DNA of 64,000 nt, taken from positions 124,001 to 188,000 of the forward strand of contig NZ_QYUR01000002.1 of assembly GCF_003596405.1 (NCBI RefSeq), written 5' to 3'. A program made the translations under genes and the position numbers. Below, one piece after another: positions 8,017-18,794 of this stretch (within the stretch, counting starts at the first letter, position 1; the number at the start of each line of letters is the position of its first letter). Source of the DNA: Pseudomonas cavernicola. GTDB taxonomy: Bacteria; Pseudomonadota; Gammaproteobacteria; Pseudomonadales; Pseudomonadaceae. The notes under the pieces were generated by a model. It had not been told where the DNA came from and searched no databases. It saw nothing but the letters and a program-made list of their open reading frames with translations.

Positions 8017-10581
8017 TCAATACACATCGCGGCGGTAGCGGCCCTCTTCCGTCAGCTGCTGCACAGCCTGCGCACCGAGCAGTTCGTTCAGCACCTGGTC
8101 GACGCCCTCGGCCATCCCCTGCAGGCTGCCGCAGACATAGATCGCTGCGCCCTCGGCCAGCCAGTTGCGCAGTTCATCCGCAGCCCCGCGCAGGCGGTCC
8201 TGCACATAAATCTTCTGCGCCTGATCGCGGGAGAAGGCCAGGTCCAGTCGCGCCAGTGCGCCGTCGGCCAGCCAGCCCTGCAGTTCAGCGCGGCAGAAGA
8301 AATCGTGGGCGGCGTTACGCTCGCCGAACAGCAGCCAGTTGTGCTTGCAGCCCTCGGCGATGCGCGCCTTGAGCAGGCTGCGCAGGCCCGCCAGACCAGT
8401 GCCGTTACCGAGCAGGATCAGCGGACGCGGCTCTTGTGGCAGGTGGAAGCCGCTGTTACGGCGCAGGCGCAAGCTGACCGCAGCGCCGGCCGGCGCGTAC
8501 TCGGTCAGCCAGCCGGAACCCAGGCCCAAACTGCCATCCGCGTGGCGCTCCTGACGCACGATCAGCTCCAGCGCGCCATCACTCGGCAGCGAAGCGATCG
8601 AGTATTCGCGCGCCGCCAGCGGAATCAGCGCATCGACCAAGGCTTGCGCATGCAGGCCGACCAGATGCTCGCGGCTCGGCGGCAGCTGCCGGCTCGCCAG
8701 CGCCTGAGCCAGGGTTTCGCTCAGACCGGCCAGCTGCACCGGCGTCTGCGCCGCCACGCCCAGGCCGGCGAGAAATGCCTCGACCGCTATGGCGCTGTTA
8801 CGCGGCAGCACCTCCACCAGATCGCCGGCGAGCCAATCGCCGGCCGCGCTGCTTGGCGCAGCCAGGCGTAATAGGAAGGTCGGCGCACCAGCGCTGCCGG
8901 AATTCAGCAACTCACGCCCACTCAAGGTCCAACTGGCAAAGTCTGGTGCCTGCCAAGCCGTCAGCGCTTGGCAGCCGGTCAACTGGCCAAGCTGCTGCTG
9001 CCAGTGTTGCAGTGCAGTACCGTCGCCGTTATCCACCTCGACCGGCGCGAACAGACTCTGCGCGCCCTGCTGACCGAGCCAGCCGTGCAAACGCCGGGCA
9101 AAGCCGCAAAACTGCGCGTACTGCCGATCGCCCAGGGCCAGCACGGCGTATCTCAGGTTACCCAGCGTCACGGCTTGACCGAGCAGCTTGCGCTCGAAAC
9201 CGCGGGCGCTGTCCGGGGCTTCACCATCGCCAAAGGTGCTGACCACAAACAACGCGTTTTGCGCCTGGCGCAGACTCTGCTCATCCAGCGCCGCCAGCGG
9301 CTGCACCCGCACTGGATGGCCGGCGGCCTGCAAATGCCCGGCGGTCTGCCAGGCCAACTGTTCGGCGAAACCGCTCTGGCTGGCGAAGCCGATCAGCCAG
9401 CCGTCTCCACCGCTGGTGCGGATATCGCCACGCGCCGTACGGATCGCGCGCTGCTTGCGCCGCCGGTCGAGGTAGAGCAGCCAGCCGGTGATGGCGAACA
9501 ACGGCATCGCCGCGCTGGCCAGCAGCATCAGGATGCGCCCGGCCAGGCCGAAGTATTCGCCAACGTGCAGGGCGTAGACGCTGGTCAGCAACTGCGCCTT
9601 GAAACTCTTGTCGTTGTAGCGCTCGTGGCGGGCGATCTTGCCGCTGGCCGGGTCGAGCAGGATCTGATTGAGCGCGCGCGGGTGGTCGGCATCTGCCAGC
9701 AAGTAGAACACCGTCGCCGGCTGCCCGCCGACCGGCGGCAGGCGCAGGTTGTAGGCTGTCATCTGCGGCCCGGCGGCATTCTGGATGCTCTGCCACACCG
9801 CCGGGTAGTCGACCACCAGCGGCGGCCCGGGCGGCGCCGGCATACCCCGCCCGCCATCGCTGCGGCCCTCGCCACGTCCAGCGGGCTTGCCGCGCGCCTC
9901 ACCGGCCGGCGCATCGGCGAGCAGCTTGGTCAGCCCCTCGCGATACCAGTCGTAAGACCAATACAGCCCGGTCAGTGACGCCAACAAATAAAACGCCAGA
10001 CACCAGGTCCCAGCGACCGAATGCAGATCCCAATTGAAGTTACGACCCTTGCGCGCCCAATCCAGGGTCAGCCAGGCGCGCCAGTTCAGCGCCTGGCGTG
10101 GCCAGCGCAGATAGAGGCCAGACAGACAAAAGAAGATGAGGATCAGGGTGCAGGCGGCGGTGATCTGTTTACCGAACTCACCCAGGGCGAGGAAGCGGTG
10201 CAACTGCAGCATCAGGCCAAAAAACTGCTGCCCCGTCGGCTCGTCCAGCAACTCGCCGCTGTAGGGGTCGAAATAACGCATCGGCCCGCGCCGCTCGCCC
10301 GGCGGTGGGGTGAAGAACACCCGTGCGGCGTTGCCGCTCGTGGTTTCGACCCACAGGCTAGCGATCGTCTTACCCTCGGCGGCCTCGATCTTCTGCACCA
10401 GCTCGGCCGGCGCCAGCACGCCGGACTCACGCACCTGGACCCGCAAGGTGTCCGGGTTGAGGGCGCGCATGATCTCGCCTTCAAAGGAATACAGCGCACC
10501 GGTTACGCCCATCAACGCCAGCACCAAGCCGGCGCTGATGCCGAAGAACCAGTGCAACTGGAACAGAGTTTTTTTCAACAC
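8017..10581 (-). CDS. piuB: PepSY / flavodoxin / NADPH-reductase fusion protein, PiuB-like
   Basis: This 854-residue protein starts with a PepSY-TM membrane region: the span [20 protein letters not shown], periplasmic PepSY repeats, further spans near residues 140-165, 190-215 and 345-370, then [11 protein letters not shown] flavodoxin-like domain follows ([17 protein letters not shown]), then a CysJ-type FAD/NADP reductase domain ([25 protein letters not shown], the final [14 protein letters not shown]). The likely role is electron transfer across or at the inner membrane to reduce ferric iron delivered through PiuA; this is inferred from domains and neighbours. Translation probably begins at GTG 10581 or TTG 10578. 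A Fur-box-like motif lies 53-65 bp upstream, so it likely has its own iron-regulated promoter. Confidence 0.85.
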   Translation of the reverse strand: MLKKTLFQLHWFFGISAGLVLALMGVTGALYSFEGEIMRALNPDTLRVQVRESGVLAPAELVQKIEAAEGKTIASLWVETTSGNAARVFFTPPPGERRGPMRYFDPYSGELLDEPTGQQFFGLMLQLHRFLALGEFGKQITAACTLILIFFCLSGLYLRWPRQALNWRAWLTLDWARKGRNFNWDLHSVAGTWCLAFYLLASLTGLYWSYDWYREGLTKLLADAPAGEARGKPAGRGEGRSDGGRGMPAPPGPPLVVDYPAVWQSIQNAAGPQMTAYNLRLPPVGGQPATVFYLLADADHPRALNQILLDPASGKIARHERYNDKSFKAQLLTSVYALHVGEYFGLAGRILMLLASAAMPLFAITGWLLYLDRRRKQRAIRTARGDIRTSGGDGWLIGFASQSGFAEQLAWQTAGHLQAAGHPVRVQPLAALDEQSLRQAQNALFVVSTFGDGEAPDSARGFERKLLGQAVTLGNLRYAVLALGDRQYAQFCGFARRLHGWLGQQGAQSLFAPVEVDNGDGTALQHWQQQLGQLTGCQALTAWQAPDFASWTLSGRELLNSGSAGAPTFLLRLAAPSSAAGDWLAGDLVEVLPRNSAIAVEAFLAGLGVAAQTPVQLAGLSETLAQALASRQLPPSREHLVGLHAQALVDALIPLAAREYSIASLPSDGALELIVRQERHADGSLGLGSGWLTEYAPAGAAVSLRLRRNSGFHLPQEPRPLILLGNGTGLAGLRSLLKARIAEGCKHNWLLFGERNAAHDFFCRAELQGWLADGALARLDLAFSRDQAQKIYVQDRLRGAADELRNWLAEGAAIYVCGSLQGMAEGVDQVLNELLGAQAVQQLTEEGRYRRDVY

Positions 10582-10633
10582 GGGAAGAATCCACCTTCAG
10601 CGGGTAACGGTCCGACACCATAACTGCGAAGCA

Positions 10634-10655
10634 ATTCTATTTGAGAATGCATTAC
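10634..10655 (-). promoter_or_regulatory. Fur-box-like motif upstream of piuB
   Basis: The 13-mer ATTCTATTTGAGA (10634-10646), followed by ATGCATTAC, resembles part of the Fur consensus with its alternating AT-rich hexamers. Exactly the same 13-mer lies upstream of piuA at 13838-13850. Two identical motifs before two iron-uptake genes support a shared regulator, most simply Fur. This is pattern inference, not a scored match. Confidence 0.5.
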
Positions 10656-10694
10656 ATTGGAGCCGTAACCGGGCGCTTTTATCTTTTATGTTCA

Positions 10695-10749
10695 GCTCTG
10701 CTCGCGATCGCTTTTTGGAGTTCAGATCGCGAGCAGAGCTCGTTCCTAC
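10695..10749. repeat. REP palindrome GTAGGAACGAGCTCTGCTCGCGA
   Basis: The arms GCTCTGCTCGCGATC and GATCGCGAGCAGAGC are inverted repeats around a short T-rich loop, and the element ends TTCCTAC. It overlaps the stop codon of piuC and may double as a transcript 3' end. Confidence 0.75.
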
Positions 10750-11429
10750 ACATCAGCCCAGCGCCGCAGCAGGTTGTGATACACGCCGGTCAACTGCACG
10801 CTGCTGGCGTGCCCGGCGCCCAACTCACTATTGAGTTGTTGGATGCTCGAATCCAGATCGAACAAGAGACTGCGCTGGCCGTCATCGCGAACCATGCTCT
10901 GCAGCCAGAAGAACGAGCAGACTCGTGCGCCGCGAGTGACTGGGTTGACCCGGTGCAGGCTGGTAGACGGATAGAGGATCAGATCGCCGGCCGGCAGCTT
11001 GACGCTGTGCGCACCATAGGTGTCTTCCACCAGCAGCTCACCGCCGTCGTATTCGTCCGGGTTGCAGAAGAACAGCGTGGCGGACAGATCGGTACGGATG
11101 CGCTCGCCCGTACCACGCACTTCGCGCACGGCGTTATCCACATGCAGGCCGAACGACTGCCCACCCTGGTAGCAGTTGAACAGCGGCGGGAAAACCTTTT
11201 TTGGCAGGGCTGCGGAGATGAACAACGGATTGCGCTCGAGTGCCTGAAGGATCAGTTCGCCCATCTGCCGTGCCTGCGGGCTGTCCTCCGGCAATTGCAG
11301 GTTGTCCTTGGCCATCGCCGACTGGAAACCTGCAGTCGCCTTGCCATCGATCCACTGCGCCTGCTGTAACAGGCGCCGGCACTCGGCGACCTGTTCGGGG
11401 GTCAACACCTTGGGGATATGCACCATCAT
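10746..11429 (-). CDS. piuC: Fe(II)/2-oxoglutarate hydroxylase PiuC
   Basis: This protein of about 226 residues begins [17 protein letters not shown] like the PiuC/YbiX family. The 2-oxoglutarate-dependent dioxygenase metal triad is visible: H and D in FGLHVDNAV, and the distal H in [11 protein letters not shown], followed by an Arg in the [11 protein letters not shown] region that would bind 2-oxoglutarate. ATG at 11429 or 11426 both fit; AGGAG spacing slightly favours the first. The gene lies between piuA and piuB, as remembered for the piu locus of P. aeruginosa. Its substrate is not evident; a role in iron or siderophore metabolism is inferred from context. Confidence 0.9.
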   Translation of the reverse strand: MMVHIPKVLTPEQVAECRRLLQQAQWIDGKATAGFQSAMAKDNLQLPEDSPQARQMGELILQALERNPLFISAALPKKVFPPLFNCYQGGQSFGLHVDNAVREVRGTGERIRTDLSATLFFCNPDEYDGGELLVEDTYGAHSVKLPAGDLILYPSTSLHRVNPVTRGARVCSFFWLQSMVRDDGQRSLLFDLDSSIQQLNSELGAGHASSVQLTGVYHNLLRRWADV

Positions 11430-11450
11430 CGCGACGATCTCCTGATACGC

Positions 11451-11479
11451 CAAAGCCCCGCCGAATGGGCGGGGCTTTG
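11451..11479 (-). terminator. GC-rich hairpin between piuA and piuC
   Basis: CAAAGCCCCGCC and GGCGGGGCTTTG pair perfectly around a 5-base loop just after the piuA stop and only about 20 bases before piuC. The T-tract is poor, so it may attenuate or stabilise the transcript rather than end it fully. Confidence 0.6.
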
Positions 11480-11499
11480 ATTGCAACGGTTTTTAAGCT

Positions 11500-13806
11500 T
11501 TAGAACGAGTAGTTGGCGGTCAACACGGCGGAGCGACCGTCGCCGGGGACCAGCGAGGAGGAGCGACCAGTCGTACCTGCGGTGGTGCGGATGCGGTCGT
11601 AGTACTCCTTGTCGAACAGGTTGTAGAGGTTCAACTGCAGGCTGAGTTCATTGTTGACCTCGTAACCCACCAGCGCACTGTGCAACCAGTAGGCCGGCAC
11701 CTTGGCGGTACCGGTGTTGGCGACGTTACGCTCGTCGACGAACTGCGCGCCATAGCCAACTTCCCAGCCCTGCGGCAGGTCATAGCTGGTCCACAGGCTG
11801 AAGGAACGCGGCGGGGTGTTGGCCAGCGCCTGCCCCTCCTCGGCCAGATCGGTCGCCGATGTGCCGGTCTTGCGAATCTCGCTGCGCATCTGGGTGTAGT
11901 TGGCAAAGGCCTCCCAGTTGTCGGTGATCTTGCCGGACAGTCCCAGCTCGAAACCCTCCACGCGCTGCTCGCCGTCCAACTGATAGCTCACCCCGGCACC
12001 GCTATCCACATCAACGCGGCCATTGGTCTTGTCGACCCGGAACAGCGCGGCATTGACCGCCAGCCGCTGATCCAGCAGATCCCACTTGGTGCCCAGCTCC
12101 CAGGTTTCGTTCTTCTCCGGGTCCAGATTCTGCGTCTTGTCGTTCAGGCCGGTTCCGCTGGTGCCGCCCAGATTGCCACTGCCGGTCAGGCTCTCCGCCG
12201 AAGAGTTGTAGGAGTTGCCCCAGGCGACATAGATGGCGCCGTTCGTCGCTGGCTTGAACACCAGGCCGGCGCGGCCGCTGAACATGTCATCCGAGGAGTC
12301 CTGCTTGCCGCTCCAGGCGTACTGGCTGCCGTAACCCGGTACCACTGCTACGGTGGCGGTCTTGCCCTCACCCTCGTAGCGCTCGTAACGCAGGCCCAGG
12401 TTCAGCTCCCACTGCTCGCTCAACTCCAGGGTGTCGAAGGCGTAGAGCGCCCGGCTATCCAGCTCGGACTCGGCGCGGCCGGTGTCCTGCTTGTTGGTCG
12501 GCCCGCTGTAGTAGCCCTCGGGATTGTGCAGGTCGAACAACTGGTTGGCGGCCAGGGTGTTGTAGCTGAAAGTGGTGCGCTCGTATTTCTCCTGAAAAAT
12601 CTCGGCCCCAGTGACCAGGGTGTGGGCGATGAAGCCCGTATTGAAGTTCCAGGTCAGGTTGGTCTGATTGATCGCCAGCTTGGTGCTGTAATCGCGACCA
12701 AAGCCCGCCGCGCCGCCATAGGTGTATTTGCCGGCCGGTACGGGTCGAACCCCACCGGGCAACGAGCCGTTGGAGTCATAGGTGCCGGTGTTGATCTGCG
12801 CGGCGGTGACCACGGTGGTGCGATCGGTTTCCGAGTAACGGGCGCTGTTGGACAGGCTGACCAGGTCGTTGAAGTCGTGCTCCAGCTTGACGGTGAAGCT
12901 GTCGATATCGGTTTCCTCGGTGTCCAGGTTGCGGAAACCGTAGTAGTTGTCGCGATCGACACCCGCCAACACCTTGCCGTTGAGGGCTGGCAGGCCGTAG
13001 TCCGGCAGATTGTCGTCGGACTGATGGAGATAGCTCAGAGTCAGGCGGGTCGGCGTGCCCAATCCGAAGCTGAGGGACGGCGCGATGCCCCAGCGGTCGT
13101 AATCGATCTGGTCGCGGCCAGCCACATCGTTCTGGTGGGCCATCAGGTTGAGCCGGAAGGCCGCCCCTTCGATGCCGTCCAGCTGCTGATTGGTGTCGGC
13201 GGTCAGGCGCTTGTAGTCATCGGTGCCGAGGCCGGCGCCGAGGGTGGTTAAGGTGCCGAAGTGCGGCGTCTTGCTCACCAAGTTGATCGAGCCACCCGTG
13301 GTGCCGGCGCCGGAGTAGACCGAGCTCGGGCCCTTGACCACTTCCACCGACTCCAGGTTGAAGGTGTCGGAACGGGTAGTCTGGGCGCTGTCGCGCAGGC
13401 CATCGATCATGATGTTGTTGTTGGCGCTGAAACCGCGAATGTTGATGCTGTCGCCCAGGCCGCCACCGCCCTCACCAGCGGCGAAGGTGATGCCGGAGAC
13501 GTTGGACAGCACCTGGCGCAGGCTCAGGGCGCCCTGCTCCTGAATGACTTCCTGCGGCACCACGGTGATGGTTTGGGGAGTGTCGAGCAGCGGTGCGGTG
13601 TATTTCGGCGAAGAGGCTTGCTCGACCTTGTAGCTTTTCGCCTTCTCCTGCTTGCCTTGCACGTTCACCGCGCCCAGCTCCACCGCTTGGCTCTTGCTGC
13701 TCTCTGCCGCCAGGCCAGTACAGGCGAAGGACGCAATGGCAAGACCGATAGCGGAAGCCAGCAGGCGAGGCTGTGGCAAATTGGAGGACATCGCTTTCTT
13801 GTTCAT
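11500..13806 (-). CDS. piuA: TonB-dependent siderophore receptor PiuA
   Basis: This 768-residue outer-membrane receptor has a signal peptide (ASAIGLAIASFACTGLAAES, about residues 18-37). It is followed by a plug domain with TPQTITVVPQEVIQEQG, INIRGFSANNNIMIDGLRD and VEVVKGPSSVYSGAG, and a long barrel region that ends in the aromatic NYSF typical of outer-membrane barrels. ATG 13806 is preceded by GGGGAG; the upstream GTG at 13815 is less likely. It would import ferric-siderophore or catechol-type complexes with TonB energy; in P. aeruginosa PiuA is also a route for siderophore-drug conjugates. The Fur-like motif and inverted repeat upstream suggest iron repression. Confidence 0.93.
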   Translation of the reverse strand: MNKKAMSSNLPQPRLLASAIGLAIASFACTGLAAESSKSQAVELGAVNVQGKQEKAKSYKVEQASSPKYTAPLLDTPQTITVVPQEVIQEQGALSLRQVLSNVSGITFAAGEGGGGLGDSINIRGFSANNNIMIDGLRDSAQTTRSDTFNLESVEVVKGPSSVYSGAGTTGGSINLVSKTPHFGTLTTLGAGLGTDDYKRLTADTNQQLDGIEGAAFRLNLMAHQNDVAGRDQIDYDRWGIAPSLSFGLGTPTRLTLSYLHQSDDNLPDYGLPALNGKVLAGVDRDNYYGFRNLDTEETDIDSFTVKLEHDFNDLVSLSNSARYSETDRTTVVTAAQINTGTYDSNGSLPGGVRPVPAGKYTYGGAAGFGRDYSTKLAINQTNLTWNFNTGFIAHTLVTGAEIFQEKYERTTFSYNTLAANQLFDLHNPEGYYSGPTNKQDTGRAESELDSRALYAFDTLELSEQWELNLGLRYERYEGEGKTATVAVVPGYGSQYAWSGKQDSSDDMFSGRAGLVFKPATNGAIYVAWGNSYNSSAESLTGSGNLGGTSGTGLNDKTQNLDPEKNETWELGTKWDLLDQRLAVNAALFRVDKTNGRVDVDSGAGVSYQLDGEQRVEGFELGLSGKITDNWEAFANYTQMRSEIRKTGTSATDLAEEGQALANTPPRSFSLWTSYDLPQGWEVGYGAQFVDERNVANTGTAKVPAYWLHSALVGYEVNNELSLQLNLYNLFDKEYYDRIRTTAGTTGRSSSLVPGDGRSAVLTANYSF

Positions 13807-13837
13807 AAGAATCACTCCCCAAGTAAAATGAGGCGCG

Positions 13838-13861
13838 ATTCTATTTGAGAAACAATCTCAA
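13838..13861 (-). promoter_or_regulatory. Fur-box-like inverted repeat upstream of piuA
   Basis: ATTCTATTTGAGA (13838-13850) overlaps the inverted repeat TTGAGA-AACAA-TCTCAA, 32-56 bp before the piuA start. It shares the 13-mer with the piuB upstream motif. The position and AT-rich character fit an iron-responsive operator. Confidence 0.5.
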
Positions 13862-13947
13862 TCAACAGCAAGTCGCAATCTTTACAAACTCTTTACATAT
13901 CTCCATGGAACCGTGCAAACCCACCAGTTTCTGCAGCCCATAACGAC

Positions 13948-13971
13948 AAAACCCCGCCAAGGCGGGGTTTT
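13948..13971 (-). terminator. Rho-independent terminator of speC
   Basis: The arms AAAACCCCGCC and GGCGGGGTTTT form an 11-bp stem with a 2-base loop, 17 bp after the speC stop, followed on the minus strand by a TTTTGTCGTT stretch. Confidence 0.85.
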
Positions 13972-13988
13972 GCAATCTGACTCAACGC

Positions 13989-15152
13989 TTACAAATAGAA
14001 AGCCTTCAGCGGCGGAAAGCCGTTGAACTCCACCGCGCTGTAGCTGGTGGTGTAGGCCCCGGTGGACAGCCAGTAGAGGCGATCACCGATCGCCAGGTTC
14101 AGTGGCAGGCCGTATTTGTAGTTCTCATACATGATGTCGGCGCTGTCGCAGGTCGGGCCGGCGATCACCACTTCCTCCACTTCGCCCTTCTTCTCGGTCC
14201 AGATCGGGAACTTGATCGACTCATCCATGGTTTCGATCAGGCCGGAGAACTTGCCGACATCGACATAAACCCAACGCTCAACGGCAGTACGCGACTTACG
14301 CGCGACCAGCACCACTTCGCTGACCAGCATGCCGGCGTTGGCGATCAGGGAGCGACCCGGCTCGAGGATGATTTCCGGCAGGTCATCGCCGAAGTCTTCC
14401 TTGAGGAAGCGGATGATCTCTTCGGCGTAGGTTTCCAGGCTGTTGGTACGGGTGATGTAGTTGGCCGGGAAACCGCCACCCATGTTGATCATCTTAAGTT
14501 CGATGCCGTCTTCTTCCTTCAGGCGCTCGAAGATCACCTTGACCTTGGCGATGGCCGCGTCCCACACGCTGATGTCGCGCTGCTGCGAGCCGACATGGAA
14601 GGAGACGCCATAAGGCACCAGGCCCAGTTCGCGAGCGAGAATCAGCAGGTCCATGGCCATGTCGGTCTGGCAGCCGAATTTGCGCGACAGCGGCCAATCC
14701 GCCGTGGTCGAGCCTTCGGTGAGGATGCGTACATAGACTTTCGAGCCCGGCGCTGCCTTGGCGATGTTGCGCAGGTCGGCTTCCGAGTCGGTGGCGAACA
14801 TACGCACGCCCTTCTCGAAGAAGTAGCGGATGTCCTTGGATTTCTTGATGGTGTTGCCGTAGCTGATGCGCTCCGGGCCAACGCCCTGATTCATCACCTT
14901 GTCCAGCTCGTAGATCGAGGCGATGTCGAAGTTCGAGCCCTTGTCCTTGAGCAGATCGATGATCTCGACTGCCGGGTTGGCCTTCACCGCGTAGTAGACC
15001 TTGGCGAACTCGAAACCTGCGCGCAGGTCATCGTAGGCCTGGCTGATGATCTGGGTGTCGATCACCACGAACGGGGTTTCTTGCTGATCGGAGAACGCCT
15101 TCATTTTCTGGAAGGTTTCACGCGCGTAGTAGTCTTCGACCTGAATCGACAT
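13989..15152 (-). CDS. speC: Ornithine decarboxylase (group IV, fold III PLP enzyme)
   Basis: This 387-residue cytoplasmic enzyme has the eukaryotic-type alanine-racemase-fold decarboxylase architecture. The PLP lysine is in VYYAVKANPAVEI, glycine-rich phosphate-binding residues are in MINMGGGFPANY, EPGRSL is present, and the catalytic cysteine is in PTCDSADIMYENYK. It converts ornithine to putrescine, the first step of polyamine synthesis. ATG 15152 (MSIQVEDYY) gives the length I recall for PAO1 SpeC; the 10-residue upstream extension is not expected. Lysine/ornithine dual specificity cannot be excluded. An unusually long gap of more than 400 bp separates it from the divergent prfC. Confidence 0.93.
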   Translation of the reverse strand: MSIQVEDYYARETFQKMKAFSDQQETPFVVIDTQIISQAYDDLRAGFEFAKVYYAVKANPAVEIIDLLKDKGSNFDIASIYELDKVMNQGVGPERISYGNTIKKSKDIRYFFEKGVRMFATDSEADLRNIAKAAPGSKVYVRILTEGSTTADWPLSRKFGCQTDMAMDLLILARELGLVPYGVSFHVGSQQRDISVWDAAIAKVKVIFERLKEEDGIELKMINMGGGFPANYITRTNSLETYAEEIIRFLKEDFGDDLPEIILEPGRSLIANAGMLVSEVVLVARKSRTAVERWVYVDVGKFSGLIETMDESIKFPIWTEKKGEVEEVVIAGPTCDSADIMYENYKYGLPLNLAIGDRLYWLSTGAYTTSYSAVEFNGFPPLKAFYL

Positions 15153-15589
15153 GCTAGGGACTCCATATGGCAAAACAAACAAAAGTTCTAAGGGGTGCCT
15201 TACTCAATAAACCGCAAAGCTCGAACGCCTAATCCGTTTCCCCACTTTGGTTCGCCTACTTCCCAAGGCATGTCGCCGAGGATTACCTGCCAGCAGTGGC
15301 CTGCAACCTCTCGTCGTCAGTACTTGAGCCGGATGGATCGTTTCCAGCATGGACGTTCGGGCGCGAACTTTAGGAGCATGTGGGGCTGAGATCAATCAAA
15401 AATTGCCGCTCTCCTACCTCACTTTGTCGCCTCGGCGATTGACCGTTGCGGATTCAAAACAAAACGTCATGGAATGCTGCACAAGCCCCGCGAAACCAGA
15501 CCGCCCGTCGGCCGCCGCCGAGGGCGCGCATGCGTTATAATCGCCGCCTTTTTTGACAGACCGACTATCCGTCGAGGCGTTCCCCTCCT
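15153..15589. other. 437-bp divergent intergenic region speC/prfC
   Basis: I see no convincing protein-coding gene here. The stretch must hold the speC promoter and leader on the minus strand and the prfC promoter on the plus strand. A TATAAT box lies at 15536-15541, followed by a GC-rich initial region, 49 bp before the prfC start, but no good -35 is visible. The segment at 15195-15400 has mixed composition with no strong hairpin recognised by eye. Confidence 0.5.
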
Positions 15590-17173
<1,584 letters not shown>

Positions 17174-17215
17174 AAGCCCAAAGCCCCCTCAAGAGCTCAA
17201 AGCCCCTCTCCCCTG

Positions 17216-17241
17216 CCCCTCTCCCGCACGCGGGAGAGGGG
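17216..17241. repeat. Palindrome CCCCTCTCCCG...CGGGAGAGGGG behind prfC
   Basis: This hairpin lies 42 bp after the prfC stop and may end its transcript. A sister palindrome at 17362-17388 lies on the other side of the hexanucleotide array, and related sequence is found near 5220-5255, 17850-17880 and 46140-46260. Confidence 0.65.
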
Positions 17242-17268
17242 TTCTATTCGTACACAACCAATCCCTGC

Positions 17269-17361
17269 GCTTTGGCTTTGGCTTTGGCTTTGGCTTTGGC
17301 TTTGGCTTTGGCTTTGGCTTTGGCTTTGGCTTTGGCTTTGGCTTTGGCTTTGGCTTTGGCT
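17269..17361. repeat. Hexanucleotide array (GCTTTG), 15 perfect copies
   Basis: Fifteen uninterrupted copies of GCTTTG run from 17269 to 17358 and are followed by GCT. The array is bracketed by two CCCCTCTCCC palindromes. It lies outside any supported gene; the reverse strand would read as Lys-Ala or Ser-Gln repeats, but no convincing gene surrounds it. Confidence 0.97.
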
Positions 17362-17388
17362 CCCCTCTCCCGTTTTACGGGAGAGGGG
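17362..17388. repeat. Palindrome CCCCTCTCCCG...CGGGAGAGGGG, second copy
   Basis: This is the sister of the palindrome at 17216-17241. It overlaps the last codons of the DUF559 gene, which explains that protein's low-complexity Pro/Ser/Gln tail. Confidence 0.65.
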
Positions 17389-17752
17389 CCGGGGGAGAGG
17401 GCTGCTGGGGAGAGGGCCGCTCCTGCTCCACCCACATCCGAATCCGCTCCAGCACCGCATCCGTTTGTTGCAGCACCTCGTGATTCCAGAAACGCAACAC
17501 CGTGAAACCCTGCCCCATCAGCCAGCGATCCCGACGCCGGTCATATTCAGCCTGTGTGGCATGTTGTCCGCCGTCGAGCTCGATGATCAACCGCAGCTCC
17601 ATGCAAACGAAGTCCACGATGTAAGACCCAAGCGGCTTTTGCCGCTTGAACTTCAGCCCCATAAAGCGACGAGCCCGCAACTGATACCAAAGACATAACT
17701 CTGCGTCCGTCATGCCCTTGCGCAGATCCTTCGCATACTCAAGAGTCGTCAT
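17375..17752 (-). CDS. DUF559 (Vsr-like endonuclease fold) protein
   Basis: This 125-residue protein matches the DUF559 family: MTDAELCLWYQLRARRFMGLKF at the start, then FKRQKPLGSYIVDFVC, IIELDGGQH and YDRRRDRWLMGQGFTVLRFWNHEV. The D, ExDG-QH and later charged residues resemble the active-site layout of very-short-patch-repair type nucleases; activity has not been shown for most members. The real domain ends near QQTDAVLERIRMWV. The final PSPQQPSPPAPLP comes from a CCCCTCTCCC palindrome, so the gene probably acquired its stop from repeat DNA. It has no operon partner. Confidence 0.82.
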   Translation of the reverse strand: MTTLEYAKDLRKGMTDAELCLWYQLRARRFMGLKFKRQKPLGSYIVDFVCMELRLIIELDGGQHATQAEYDRRRDRWLMGQGFTVLRFWNHEVLQQTDAVLERIRMWVEQERPSPQQPSPPAPLP

Positions 17753-17931
17753 ATCCCTTTACCCTCTCCCCTGCCCCCACTCTGTGCCCCAGCCACTGTG
17801 CCTGCAGGCGCAGTGGCGTTCGGGCGGGGCAAAGCATGCTTTGCCTATTTCCGCCTCACCCCGCAAGCGGGAGAGGGGTTCACCTGCTCAGCACGGTATA
17901 TCCTGCGACTTCTGCTCGAGAAAAATAAACC

Positions 17932-18708
17932 ATGCGCCTGATCGACACCCACAACCACCTGGACTTCCCCGACTTCGACGCCGACCGCGGCGAAGTCTTG
18001 ACGAACTGCCGTGCGCTCGGCGTGGAACGCATGGTGGTACTCGGTGTTTACCAAGCCAATTGGCAGCGATTGTGGGAGCTGGTGAGCCGCGAGGATGGCC
18101 TGTATGCCGCCTTCGGCCTGCATCCGGTCTATCTGGATCAACACCGGCCGGAGCATTTGCATGAGCTGCGGCGCTGGCTGGAACGGCTCGCCGGGCAACC
18201 CAAGCTCTGCGCCGTCGGCGAGTTCGGCCTCGACTATTACCTGGAAACCCTCGACCGCGAGCGGCAGCAGGCGCTGTTCGAGGCGCAACTAGAGCTGGCC
18301 GCCGAGTTTGCGCTGCCGGCCCTGCTGCATGTGCGGCGCAGCCATGCCGTGGTGATCGCGACGCTGAAGCGTTTCAAGCTCAAGCGCGGCGGCATCATCC
18401 ATGCGTTTGCGGGCAGCGTGGAAGAGGCCAAGGAATACCTCAAGCTCGGCTTCAAACTGGGCCTCGGTGGCGCCGCGAGCTGGCCGCAAGCCCTGCGCCT
18501 GCGCAAGGTAGTCGCCGCGCTGCCAGTGGAGGCCATAGTGTTGGAAACCGACGCTCCAGATATGGCACCGGCCATGCACCCGAACCAGCGCAATAGCCCG
18601 GAATATTTGCCGCAGATCTGCGCGGCTCTGGCTGAGCTCAAAAAAATCAGCCCGGACGAGTTGGCACGGGCTAGCACGGACAACGCCCGCGCGCTTTTCG
18701 GCTGGTAG
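17932..18708 (+). CDS. TatD-family metal-dependent hydrolase
   Basis: This 258-residue protein has the TatD TIM-barrel signature. The metal-binding HxH is in DTHNHLDF at residues 5-12, followed by the catalytic Glu in GEFGLDYY, the metal-site His in LLHVRRSH, a further His in IIHAFAGS and the Asp in VLETDAPDM. Family members act as DNases or in nucleic-acid quality control; the exact role of this YjjV-like paralogue is unknown. ATG 17932 begins directly with the family N-terminus. It stands alone between DUF559 and a large palindromic repeat. Confidence 0.9.
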   Translation: MRLIDTHNHLDFPDFDADRGEVLTNCRALGVERMVVLGVYQANWQRLWELVSREDGLYAAFGLHPVYLDQHRPEHLHELRRWLERLAGQPKLCAVGEFGLDYYLETLDRERQQALFEAQLELAAEFALPALLHVRRSHAVVIATLKRFKLKRGGIIHAFAGSVEEAKEYLKLGFKLGLGGAASWPQALRLRKVVAALPVEAIVLETDAPDMAPAMHPNQRNSPEYLPQICAALAELKKISPDELARASTDNARALFGW

Positions 18709-18794
18709 CACGCAAGCCATTACAGAAAGATGCCGTTCAGTTAAGCGTCGGACAACTGTGCGGGCACTCTGTACATCCAGCAGGAGCGCGCAAG

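Noticed and set aside
11680..13251. 523-codon open frame antisense to piuA
   Set aside because: Shadow of the receptor gene in high-GC DNA, with no family resemblance and no ribosome-binding site.
15195..15540. Small open frames in the speC/prfC gap
   Set aside because: Short, without ribosome-binding sites or recognisable residues; more likely leader DNA.
17197..17460. Possible protein with Lys-Ala or Ser-Gln repeats over the GCTTTG array
   Set aside because: The frames exist only because a 6-bp unit keeps any frame open; no start context or flanking domain supports a gene.
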